A DNA stretch of 64,000 nt from contig JAGXAM010000006.1 in the NCBI GenBank assembly GCA_019075905.1, forward strand, positions 79,731 to 143,730, in the 5' to 3' direction. Each line of letters begins with the position of its first letter. Within the stretch, counting starts at the first letter, position 1. The notes beneath the pieces were generated by a model. It saw only the letters and a program-made list of their open reading frames with translations. It made no database searches and was not told the origin of the DNA. The stretch comes from Hyphomicrobiales bacterium (GTDB lineage Bacteria; Pseudomonadota; Alphaproteobacteria; Rhizobiales; Beijerinckiaceae). A program made the position numbers and the translations under genes. This document shows, one piece after another, positions 9,941 through 17,166 of this stretch.

Positions 9941-10414
9941 TCAGCCGGCCCGGCTTTGCTGGAGCGCATAAAGGCTCATGGCGGCCCTGGCCGCATCCGC
10001 ACCCTTGTTGCCAAGCTGCGGATCGGCCCGCACCAGCGCCTGCGCTTCGTTCTCCACCGACAATATGCCATTGCCGACTGGCAGCCCGTGCCGGATTCCC
10101 ACATCCATCAGCCCCCGCGCGCTCTCATTGGCGACGATCTCGAAATGATAGGTCTCGCCGCGGATGATGCAACCGAGCGCGACAATGCCGGCAAGGCCCT
10201 TGTCTGCAGCCGCTGCCATGCTTGCCGCAACCGGGATTTCAAGCGCGCCAGGCACATTGACAGTGTCCCAGCTCGCGCCGGCCTCGCGCAAGGCAGCCTC
10301 GGCGCCCTGCAGCAGCAACGCGCCAATGCCATCATAGAACCGCGCCTCGATGATCAGGAACCGCGCTCCGGCGAGCTGGTGGGGGTGATATGCCGCGCGG
10401 CGGGCCTCTGCCAT
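9941..10414 (-). CDS. ribH: 6,7-dimethyl-8-ribityllumazine synthase
   Basis: RibH condenses 5-amino-6-ribitylaminouracil with 3,4-dihydroxybutanone 4-phosphate to make the substrate of riboflavin synthase. Key elements are RFLIIEARFYDGI, VPGALEIPVAA, ALGCIIRGETYHFEIVANESARGL (with the catalytic His in YHFE) and PVGNGILSVENEAQA. It encodes 157 residues from the ATG at 10414, which has an AGGAG ribosome-binding site 8 bases upstream. It heads a ribH-nusB-thiL operon that faces the ribD-ribE genes, whereas in most relatives known to me these genes run in one direction. Confidence 0.95.
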   Translation of the reverse strand: MAEARRAAYHPHQLAGARFLIIEARFYDGIGALLLQGAEAALREAGASWDTVNVPGALEIPVAASMAAAADKGLAGIVALGCIIRGETYHFEIVANESARGLMDVGIRHGLPVGNGILSVENEAQALVRADPQLGNKGADAARAAMSLYALQQSRAG

Positions 10415-10503
10415 CAAATCTGCTCCTCAAATGTCGGATGGGCTCTGGTAGCCGCAACAAGGCCTTGGCCGCAAGCCTCAATCGTCAGGCCAGCGCAACA
10501 ATA

Positions 10504-10532
10504 GCGACGCGAGGCCATTTGGCCCGCGTCGC
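10504..10532 (-). terminator. GC-rich hairpin after the MFS gene
   Basis: GCGACGCG pairs with CGCGTCGC around an inner GGCC-ATTT-GGCC stem with a single bulged A, giving about 12 base pairs. It lies between the end of the MFS gene and the start of ribH on the minus strand. The following bases contain only a short mixed T-rich stretch, so this is a structure-based terminator guess. Confidence 0.5.
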
Positions 10533-10571
10533 GGCCCGCGATCTTGCGAGGTTTCGCCCGGCGCCCGCGCC

Positions 10572-11858
10572 TCAGCCCTGCGTCGCCAGCTTCTCCGGCT
10601 TGGGCTGGCCAAGCTTCGGCAGGAACCATGTCAAAAAGCCGATGGCCGGCAGGAAGGCGCACAGATGGAACACGAAATCCACGCTGGTATGGTCAGCAAG
10701 CATACCAAGGCTCCCTGCCCCAAGCCCGCCCATGCCAAAGGCCAGGCCAAAGAACAGCCCCGACACCATGCCAACCCGGCCCGGCAGCAATTCCTGGGCA
10801 TAGACCACGATGGTGGAGAAGGCCGATGAAATCACGAAGCCCACCAGCATGCTGAGAATGATCGTTCCCGGCAGGTTGGCATAGGGCATGGCCAGCGTCA
10901 GCGGCAAGGCACCGACAATGGAAATCCAGATCACCGGCAACCGGCCGTAGCGATCCCCCAGCGGCCCGCCGATCAGCGTGCCGGAAGCAAAGGCAAAGAG
11001 ATAGGCGAACAGCCCGAGTTGCGCCTCGCCAATCGGCAGCTGGAATTTATGGATCAGATAGAAGGTATAGAAGGTCGTCATCGACGCCGTATAGAAGAAC
11101 TTGGAAAACATCAGCGCCATCAGCACCAAGAGCGCCCGCGTCACCTGCGCGCGCGGCAAGGGCAGCGCCTTGGCCTTGGCACCGGAAGCCCTGGGCGGTT
11201 CAGCCGCCAGACGCTGCGCATACCAGCGCCCGACAAAAAACAGGATGCCCATGGCCAGCATCGGCACGACGATGAAGCCGGCGACACTGCTGCGCCCGAG
11301 CGGCACCACCACCAAGGCCGCCAGCAAGGGGCCGCTCGATGTGCCAAAATTGCCCCCGACCTGAAACAGCGATTGCGCCAGGCCATAGCGCCCGCCCGAG
11401 GCAGCCCGTGCCATGCGCGAGGATTCAGGGTGGAACACCGCCGAGCCTATGCCCACCAGCGCCGCCGCGACCAGGAGCATCGGCAGGTTGCCGGCCACCG
11501 ACAGCAGCAGCAGGCCGCTCAGGCTGGAAATCATGCCGAGCGACGCCGAATAGGGCAGCGGATGCCGGTCAGTATAAGTGCCGATGATCGGTTGCAGTAC
11601 CGATCCGGTGAGCTGGAACACCAGCGTGATCAGCCCGACTTCCGCGAAACTCAGCGAAAATTCCGACTTGAGCAAGGGATACATCGCCGGCAAGAGCGAT
11701 TGCAGCATGTCGTTGAGGAAATGCGACAGCGACACGGCCCCGAGGATCAGCATGACCGGGCCTGCAGATGCAGCGGCGCGCCGCGCCGGGACCATCTCCG
11801 CCACGGCGGAACTGACCAGAGTGCCTTCGACCTCTGCGAGTTTCACATTCATGTTCAC
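10572..11858 (-). CDS. MFS exporter, fosmidomycin-resistance (Fsr) type
   Basis: This major facilitator superfamily transporter has about 12 hydrophobic helices. The first helix region HFLNDMLQSLLPAMYPLLK, followed by SFAEVGLITLVFQLTGSVLQPIIGTYTD, is the signature of the Fsr subgroup, which in Escherichia coli exports fosmidomycin. The true substrate here is unknown. GTDRHPLPYSASLG-type loop 2-3 residues and the long cytosolic loop between helices 6 and 7 are in place. I chose the GTG at 11858 because AGAGGG lies 9 bases before it. An ATG two codons later is also possible. It stands alone between ribH and the ldt locus. Confidence 0.85.
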   Translation of the reverse strand: MNMNVKLAEVEGTLVSSAVAEMVPARRAAASAGPVMLILGAVSLSHFLNDMLQSLLPAMYPLLKSEFSLSFAEVGLITLVFQLTGSVLQPIIGTYTDRHPLPYSASLGMISSLSGLLLLSVAGNLPMLLVAAALVGIGSAVFHPESSRMARAASGGRYGLAQSLFQVGGNFGTSSGPLLAALVVVPLGRSSVAGFIVVPMLAMGILFFVGRWYAQRLAAEPPRASGAKAKALPLPRAQVTRALLVLMALMFSKFFYTASMTTFYTFYLIHKFQLPIGEAQLGLFAYLFAFASGTLIGGPLGDRYGRLPVIWISIVGALPLTLAMPYANLPGTIILSMLVGFVISSAFSTIVVYAQELLPGRVGMVSGLFFGLAFGMGGLGAGSLGMLADHTSVDFVFHLCAFLPAIGFLTWFLPKLGQPKPEKLATQG

Positions 11859-11984
11859 GGGGAGACACCCTCTTTTGCCAATCACCCTTAAATATCTGAA
11901 TCGCCCCGCGCGGCAACGGCGCGAGGCAAATGCCAGCCATGCAAAATCGTCACAAGAGCATCAAGCTTTCATGCAAAATCCGCT

Positions 11985-13304
11985 TCATTGCTGCTGGACT
12001 GGCTCAACAATGCTGCGCTGCTGCGCCGCCAGTTCCTCGCGCGCCAGTTTGGAGGGGCTCATCGCCGCATCGACATTCAGCCCGTCGCGCTTGTAAATAT
12101 CGTCACGGAACTGCACGATGCCGTCCGGCGTCGCCCAGGCGGTAATATAGACCCAGTAAACCGGCACCGGCGGGGTAATATCGACATCCAGACGCTGGCC
12201 GGAATTGATGGTATCATCGACTCTCTGGCGATCCCAGCCGGGATTATCCTTGAGCAACCAGGTCACATAATCGCGCACATCCTGCAGGCGCATGCAGCCC
12301 GAGGACACGAAGCGGTAATCATCACCAAACACGCCCTTTTCATTGGTGTCATGCATATAGACGCCATAGGGATTGTTGATGTTGATGCGCACGACACCAA
12401 GCGCATTGCCTGCGCCCGAATCCTGGCGGAACCGGTAATTTTCGGCCTGGTAGGAATCCCAGTTGATGCTGGAAGCCTGAACCTCCTGCCCGCTCTTGTC
12501 GAAAATCCTGATGCGGTTTTCCTCAAGATAATGCGGATGCTTCTGCATCAGCGGGATCAGGTCTTTCTTGATGATCGAGGCCGGCACTGTCCAGTAGGGG
12601 TTGAAATTGATCTGGATGGCCTTGGTCCGCATGATCGGCGAGGGCCGGTCGATGCGTCCGACGCCCGCCTTGTGGCGGGTGATCACGACGTTGTTTTCCA
12701 CCGTCTCCACCCGCGCTGCGGGGATATTGGCCACGACATAACGCGGATCATTGAGCCCGGCATATTCGCGCAGCCGCACCGAATTGAGCGTGAGCTGCTG
12801 CAAGCGCATCGTTGCCGGCACATTCATGGCACGCAGTGTCTCGCGATCGACAACGCCGCTGACGGCAAGGCCATGGCGCGCCTGAAAGCGCCTGACTGCG
12901 GCGGATACGAAGGAATCGAAATTCTCGGACATGCCGGCAACCCGCGGCAGGTCATCGGTGATCATCAGGCGGCGGCGCAAGGCCTGCACATCCGGCCCGC
13001 GCATGCCGAGCCGCAACAGCCGCCGCGGCTGGAAGGCCGGCCAGCCACCGGCGTCCGACAGCGCCTGATAATGCTGCACCGCCGCAACGGTGGCATCAAT
13101 GGTCTGCTGCGACAACAGCGGCGTCCTCGAGCGCACCAGGGCCTGGGTCGGATCGGCATCATATTGCTGCGCCCATTCGGCCTGACGGCCCATCAGCGCC
13201 GCATGCGCGCCCAGACGCGCACCGAAAAAGCCGGCACCAACCCCGACAACTCCAATAATAATCGTGCGACGTGAAGGCGCCCGTCCGCCAAAATGCCCGT
13301 TCAT
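11985..13304 (-). CDS. L,D-transpeptidase, YcbB/LdtP type
   Basis: This enzyme makes 3-3 cross-links in peptidoglycan or attaches proteins to it. It has an N-terminal membrane anchor (about residues 12-36), a middle domain with a peptidoglycan-binding motif (LRLGMRGPDVQALRRRL to VVDRETLRAMN), and a C-terminal YkuD domain. The catalytic centre is HDTNEKGVFGDDYRFVSSGCMRL with nucleophile Cys337. The Ser-Ser-Gly-Cys form, rather than Ser-His-Gly-Cys, is what the YcbB branch uses. I chose the ATG at 13304, about 439 residues. It lies just downstream of the MarR regulator LdtR, which in Liberibacter and Sinorhizobium is known to control an L,D-transpeptidase gene (ldtP). Confidence 0.88.
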   Translation of the reverse strand: MNGHFGGRAPSRRTIIIGVVGVGAGFFGARLGAHAALMGRQAEWAQQYDADPTQALVRSRTPLLSQQTIDATVAAVQHYQALSDAGGWPAFQPRRLLRLGMRGPDVQALRRRLMITDDLPRVAGMSENFDSFVSAAVRRFQARHGLAVSGVVDRETLRAMNVPATMRLQQLTLNSVRLREYAGLNDPRYVVANIPAARVETVENNVVITRHKAGVGRIDRPSPIMRTKAIQINFNPYWTVPASIIKKDLIPLMQKHPHYLEENRIRIFDKSGQEVQASSINWDSYQAENYRFRQDSGAGNALGVVRININNPYGVYMHDTNEKGVFGDDYRFVSSGCMRLQDVRDYVTWLLKDNPGWDRQRVDDTINSGQRLDVDITPPVPVYWVYITAWATPDGIVQFRDDIYKRDGLNVDAAMSPSKLAREELAAQQRSIVEPVQQQ

Positions 13305-13460
13305 CAAGTCTATTCCCGCTGCCACAGCCAATCTGGCCGATTCAACGCATACCTGCGCATGCTATGGTTGACAAAGCCCAAACATGCGGGCTTATTTATG
13401 GCTTTAGGCGGTTGTGAAGCGCTGGGTTGCATTTTTTGCAGATCCAGGCGTGGAAAACAA

Positions 13461-13488
13461 AAAAAGGACACATCACTGTGTCCTTTTT
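13461..13488 (-). terminator. strong bidirectional intrinsic terminator
   Basis: AAAAAGGACACA and TGTGTCCTTTTT form a perfect 12-base-pair stem around a 4-base TCAC loop. On the minus strand it is followed by an uninterrupted T-run extended by GTTTT, so it should terminate ldtR (ends at 13517). On the plus strand it also reads as a terminator. Confidence 0.88.
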
Positions 13489-13516
13489 GCAACATCAGAC
13501 GAGACTTCAGGCCGGA

Positions 13517-14029
13517 TCAGAGGCGGAAGCGGATTTGATCGGTCCAGAAACGCTCCAGACGGCTCAGCGCCACATTCATGCGGGCGAAATCATCGCCGGA
13601 AATGCCGCCGATTTGCTCGACCGTGGTGACGTGCTTTTCGTACAGCGCGGACACGATGCTCATCACTTCCTTGCCCTTGGGCGTCAGGCTGATACGCACC
13701 GAGCGGCGGTCAACCCGCGAACGGGCATGGTGCAGATAGCCCATCTCGACCAGTTTCTTGACATTGTAGGAAACGTTGGAACCGAGATAATAACCGCGGG
13801 TGCGCAATTCGCCGGCGGTCAGCTCGCTGTCACCGATATTGTAGAGCAACAGCGCCTGCACGGAATTGACATCGGTGCGGTTGCGGCGATCAAATTCATC
13901 CTTGATGACATCAAGCAGACGGCGATGCAGCCGCTCCACCAAAGTCAGTGATTCATGATAAACCGGACGCAATTCATTGAAGCGTTCGCTACGGGCGATG
14001 GCAACTTCATTTTTGGCAGCGTTGTTCAT
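13517..14029 (-). CDS. ldtR: MarR-family regulator LdtR
   Basis: This winged-helix transcription factor of 170 residues carries the conserved LdtR core: YHESLTLVERLHRRLLDVIKDEF, then VNSVQALLLYNIGDSELTAGELRTRGYYLGSNVSYNVKKLVEMGYL and the wing RSRVDRRSVRISLTPKG. In Liberibacter and rhizobia this family senses small hydrophobic ligands and controls an L,D-transpeptidase and osmotic-stress tolerance. The adjacent transpeptidase gene supports the same role here. A strong terminator separates the two genes, so they are probably transcribed from different promoters. The AT-rich region upstream (14030-14262) holds repeated TGAATC elements that may be its operators. Confidence 0.92.
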   Translation of the reverse strand: MNNAAKNEVAIARSERFNELRPVYHESLTLVERLHRRLLDVIKDEFDRRNRTDVNSVQALLLYNIGDSELTAGELRTRGYYLGSNVSYNVKKLVEMGYLHHARSRVDRRSVRISLTPKGKEVMSIVSALYEKHVTTVEQIGGISGDDFARMNVALSRLERFWTDQIRFRL

Positions 14030-14117
14030 ACTACACCTTGCTTGTTGTTGGCGCGGCGCCCGGTTTCAAGGAGCGTTCGTGCCTCTCGTCTGATGAGATG
14101 AACTTACACGACACCCC

Positions 14118-14206
14118 TGAATCCCGACTTAAATAACAGAATGAATCGATGATTTACACTTTTGGGTGAATCAAAAATGAAATAAAACATGGGTTTACAA
14201 TGAATC
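14118..14206. promoter_or_regulatory. possible LdtR operator cluster upstream of ldtR
   Basis: The otherwise GC-rich sequence becomes AT-rich here and contains four TGAATC hexamers (14118, 14142, 14167, 14201) in the same orientation. One is part of an imperfect palindrome, GATTTACAC-TTTT-GGGTGAATC (14151-14172, 7 of 9 arm positions pair). The location, 90 to 180 bases upstream of ldtR, suits autoregulation. Binding by LdtR is an inference. Confidence 0.35.
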
Positions 14207-14262
14207 CGCCTTAACCATCACAAGGCCTGCCCCACCATCCGGCAAAGCCCGGCACGCGACCC

Positions 14263-14709
14263 TCAGCGTCCGGCACGCTCGCGGGTCGCCAGGTAGGTGA
14301 GGCCGATATAGGCAAGAAGCAGCAAGATATCAGCCAGTCGCAGCACGCCGGCATTGAGCGGCCCGCTGGCATAGGCAAGGCCGGTGAGGATTTGCGCCGT
14401 GCACAGGCAAACCCACAAAACCCCGCCCCAGGCGGCCGGCAGCCACAATCCGGTCGCGGCAATAAGGTCGAGCACCGCGAAAATCACCAGACCGGCGGCC
14501 TTGGCGAATCCCGGCGCGGCCAGCGGCGCCGGCCGGTGCATCAACAAGACCTGCCACAGCAACAGCCCCTGCACCATCCACAGCACGGCCATCGCCCGCA
14601 GGAAGGTGATCAGCCATTGGTTCCAGCGCCCGGGCTGGTGTCGTCGTGGCGCCGCCTGCTCGGCGACGCTCAGCGGCGGCAGCGGCTTCGATGTCTGCTG
14701 GTCGCTCAT
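14263..14709 (-). CDS. small integral membrane protein, DUF6163-like
   Basis: This 148-residue protein has a polar N-terminus (about 1-28) followed by four hydrophobic helices (about 32-55, 65-90, 92-112 and 118-138), with WNQWLITFLRAMAVLWMVQGLLLW as the first. It resembles short Hyphomicrobiales membrane proteins annotated DUF6163. The family name is from memory and the function is unknown. Its ATG forms an ATGA overlap with the stop of the preceding hydrolase gene, so the two are co-translated. No catalytic or ligand motif is visible. Confidence 0.7.
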   Translation of the reverse strand: MSDQQTSKPLPPLSVAEQAAPRRHQPGRWNQWLITFLRAMAVLWMVQGLLLWQVLLMHRPAPLAAPGFAKAAGLVIFAVLDLIAATGLWLPAAWGGVLWVCLCTAQILTGLAYASGPLNAGVLRLADILLLLAYIGLTYLATRERAGR

Positions 14710-15767
14710 GACCGCGCCCGCGCCATGGAGTCACCCGGCTGCCAGGGCGCCGCAAACCACGCCTCGATTCGCGCCGGGTCGACGGCTTCGATCGAATCCG
14801 GCACCCAGCGCGGGGCCTTGTCCTTGTCGATGGTCATGGCCCGCGTGCCTTCATAAAAATCATGGTCCCGGCAAAGATGCGAGACGATGCAAAGCTCCAT
14901 CGCCAGGGCCTGTTCGAGATCGAGCCCGCGACCGCGCTGCATCTGGCGCAAGGCGACGGCAAGGCTGGTCGGCGAATGGCGCCCTATGGCCGCAAGATCG
15001 CCAGCAGCCCGGGCATCGCCCGGTGCGAGCGCCGCCAGCCGGGCGATGATCCCGGCAAGGCTCGTGCCCTGATAGGCATGATCGAGCCCGGGCGATAATG
15101 TCGAATGCGCTGACTTGTCGCCCTTTGGCAGCAGCTGGGCGATGCTTGCGCCGGCCGCCAGCCCGTCCAGCAGCGCCGCCATCTCATGGCTGGCCCGCCG
15201 GTGCGTCGCAAGCCCCAGCGCATGCGCCTCGTCCGCGCCGACCCGTGCCCCGGTCAAGGCCAGCCGCATGCCGCTGGCTCCCGGCAATTTTGGCAGAAAA
15301 TGACTGGCGCCAATATCCGGGAAAAAACCGATGCCGACTTCCGGCATGGCAAATTGCCAGCCATCGCCGGCCACCACATGCGAGCCATGCAAGGCGACGC
15401 CGACGCCCCCGCCCATCACCAGCCCGTCGACCAGCGCCACATAGGGCTTGGAGAGGCGGCTGATGCGCAGGTTGAGCGCATATTCATCGCGCCAGAACGC
15501 CATTTGCGCGTCGTGGTTCCCTGCCCGCCCGAGATCATAAAGATGGCGAATATCCCCGCCGGCGCTGAAAGCTCGCCCCGGCACCGCCGAAACGGCAATG
15601 GCGCTTATCGCCGGATCATGCTCCCAGTCATCGAGCGCGGCATCAATGGCGAGAACCATGGCATGGCTGATCGCATTCAGCGCCTGCGGGCGCTGCAATT
15701 CGATATGGCCCAGCGCCCCGCGTCGCTGGCAGGTAAGATCCGTTGTCGGGGACATGGCATTGGCCAC
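14706..15767 (-). CDS. 3-hydroxyisobutyryl-CoA hydrolase (crotonase fold)
   Basis: This enzyme hydrolyses 3-hydroxyisobutyryl-CoA in valine breakdown. The crotonase core shows the oxyanion-hole region AFSAGGDIRHLYDLG and the GLVMGGGVGVALHGSH helix, followed by MPEVGIGFFPDIGASHFLPKLPG. The C-terminal DFYEGTRAMTIDKDKAPRW is diagnostic for the hydrolase branch (HIBCH) rather than enoyl-CoA hydratase. The 353-residue length agrees. The GTG at 15767 has a GAGG ribosome-binding site five bases upstream. An ATG four codons later is an alternative. The gene is divergent from the RND efflux pair and coupled to a small membrane protein. Confidence 0.88.
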   Translation of the reverse strand: MANAMSPTTDLTCQRRGALGHIELQRPQALNAISHAMVLAIDAALDDWEHDPAISAIAVSAVPGRAFSAGGDIRHLYDLGRAGNHDAQMAFWRDEYALNLRISRLSKPYVALVDGLVMGGGVGVALHGSHVVAGDGWQFAMPEVGIGFFPDIGASHFLPKLPGASGMRLALTGARVGADEAHALGLATHRRASHEMAALLDGLAAGASIAQLLPKGDKSAHSTLSPGLDHAYQGTSLAGIIARLAALAPGDARAAGDLAAIGRHSPTSLAVALRQMQRGRGLDLEQALAMELCIVSHLCRDHDFYEGTRAMTIDKDKAPRWVPDSIEAVDPARIEAWFAAPWQPGDSMARARS

Positions 15768-15913
15768 ACTTGCCTCATGACGCTGTTAGCCCGTGCTGCA
15801 TGCCGTTTTCAGGCGTCAAGGTCAATCGCGCTCATGTGCCCTGCATGCGCTTGCCTTGTTGTCGGCCAAAATTCGCTTTAATTGAGTGATCGATAGTTCG
15901 AAAAGAGGTAACC

Positions 15914-17164
15914 GTGCGCGGCATATACGTCCTGGCCTTGATCCTGCTCGTGCTCGTTGCCGTGCTGGTAAGTTACCCTGCCCGTGTCGCCGGCATTGCG
16001 CCGGGCCTCGGCGCTGTCGGTGCAAGATTGCGGGCCGATTTGCCCCCGGGCCTCGCGGCGCACCTGCCAGCCGCGAACGCGGCCGAAGCCAGGGCGCAGC
16101 CAGCCCGCAAGGGCATGCCGCCGGTTGTCGTCCTCACTACCAAGGTTGTGAAAGGCCCGCTCGCCCGGGTGGAGACCACCATCGGCACGGTGCAGCCCAT
16201 CGCCTCGGTCGCGCTGCGCACGCGCCTCGATGCCCAGGTCGATCAGGTGCTGGTCAAGGACGGCGCCGAAGTCAAGCAAGGCGCGCTGGTCTTCAAGCTC
16301 GATGCCCGCCAGCTCGACGCCCAGATCGCCCAGGCGCAAGCGACCCTGACCCGCGACGATGCCCAGATCGCCCAGGCAGAGACCGATCTCAAACGCGCCA
16401 GCGACCTTCTCGCCCGCAATGCCGGCGCCAAGGCGACAGTTGATACCGCACGCACCAATCTCGCCAGCCTCAAGGCCACCAAAGCCGCCGATCAGGCCGT
16501 GCTCGCCAATCTCGGCGTCCAGAAAACCTGGACCAGCATCACCTCGCCGATCACCGGGCGCATCGGCGTCGTCGGCGTCAAGGCCGGCAACATCATTCGC
16601 GCCAGCGACAGCGGCCCAACCGGCACCCTCGCCACCATCAACCAGATGTCGCCGATCTATGTCGCCTTTTCGCTGCCGCAGGACCTGCTCGACGCCCTGC
16701 GCACGGCCGAGCACAGCGACCAGAGCTTTGTCGTCGCCACCCCGCAGGGCTCAAAGCTCGGCGAGCGCGGCAAGATCGCCGAAATCGACAATGCCATTGA
16801 CAGTGCCACCGGCACCATCACCGCCCATGCCATTTTCACCAATGCCCATGAGCAGCTTTGGCCCGGCCAATTATGCAATGTCGCGGTGACGCTCGACACT
16901 GCCCCCGCCGCCATCACCCTGGCCCGCCAGGCGGTGCAGAACGGCCAGAACGGCAATTTCGTGTTTCTTGTCAAAGACAATGTCGCGACCATGCGCCCCG
17001 TCAAGGTCGCACGCACTCAAGGCAATCTCGCGGTGATTTCCTCGGGCCTCGAAGGCGGCGAGACCGTCGTGCTCGATGGCGCAGACCGGCTCGTCAACGG
17101 CTCACGGGTGATTGTCCACAAACCCGCCGCCCCGCAGGCTTCCAGCGCCAGACAGGCTGATTGA
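15914..17164 (+). CDS. RND efflux periplasmic adaptor (membrane fusion protein)
   Basis: This MdtA/AcrA-like adaptor links the inner-membrane RND pump to an outer-membrane channel. It has an N-terminal membrane segment or signal (RGIYVLALILLVLVAVLVS), a biotinyl-lipoyl-like domain (VALRTRLDAQVDQVLVKDGAEVKQGALVFKLD), a helical hairpin rich in Ala/Gln/Asp (about 145-210), and beta-barrel segments (TSITSPITGRIGVVGVKAGN). Length is 416. The GTG at 15914 has an AGAGG site five bases before it. The pump gene follows immediately, but no outer-membrane factor or regulator is nearby, so the channel must be supplied from elsewhere. Confidence 0.93.
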   Translation: MRGIYVLALILLVLVAVLVSYPARVAGIAPGLGAVGARLRADLPPGLAAHLPAANAAEARAQPARKGMPPVVVLTTKVVKGPLARVETTIGTVQPIASVALRTRLDAQVDQVLVKDGAEVKQGALVFKLDARQLDAQIAQAQATLTRDDAQIAQAETDLKRASDLLARNAGAKATVDTARTNLASLKATKAADQAVLANLGVQKTWTSITSPITGRIGVVGVKAGNIIRASDSGPTGTLATINQMSPIYVAFSLPQDLLDALRTAEHSDQSFVVATPQGSKLGERGKIAEIDNAIDSATGTITAHAIFTNAHEQLWPGQLCNVAVTLDTAPAAITLARQAVQNGQNGNFVFLVKDNVATMRPVKVARTQGNLAVISSGLEGGETVVLDGADRLVNGSRVIVHKPAAPQASSARQAD

Positions 17165-17166
17165 CC

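Noticed and set aside
13293..13538. A small plus-strand frame between ldt and ldtR.
   Set aside because: It runs through the perfect terminator hairpin and shows no domain or ribosome-binding site.
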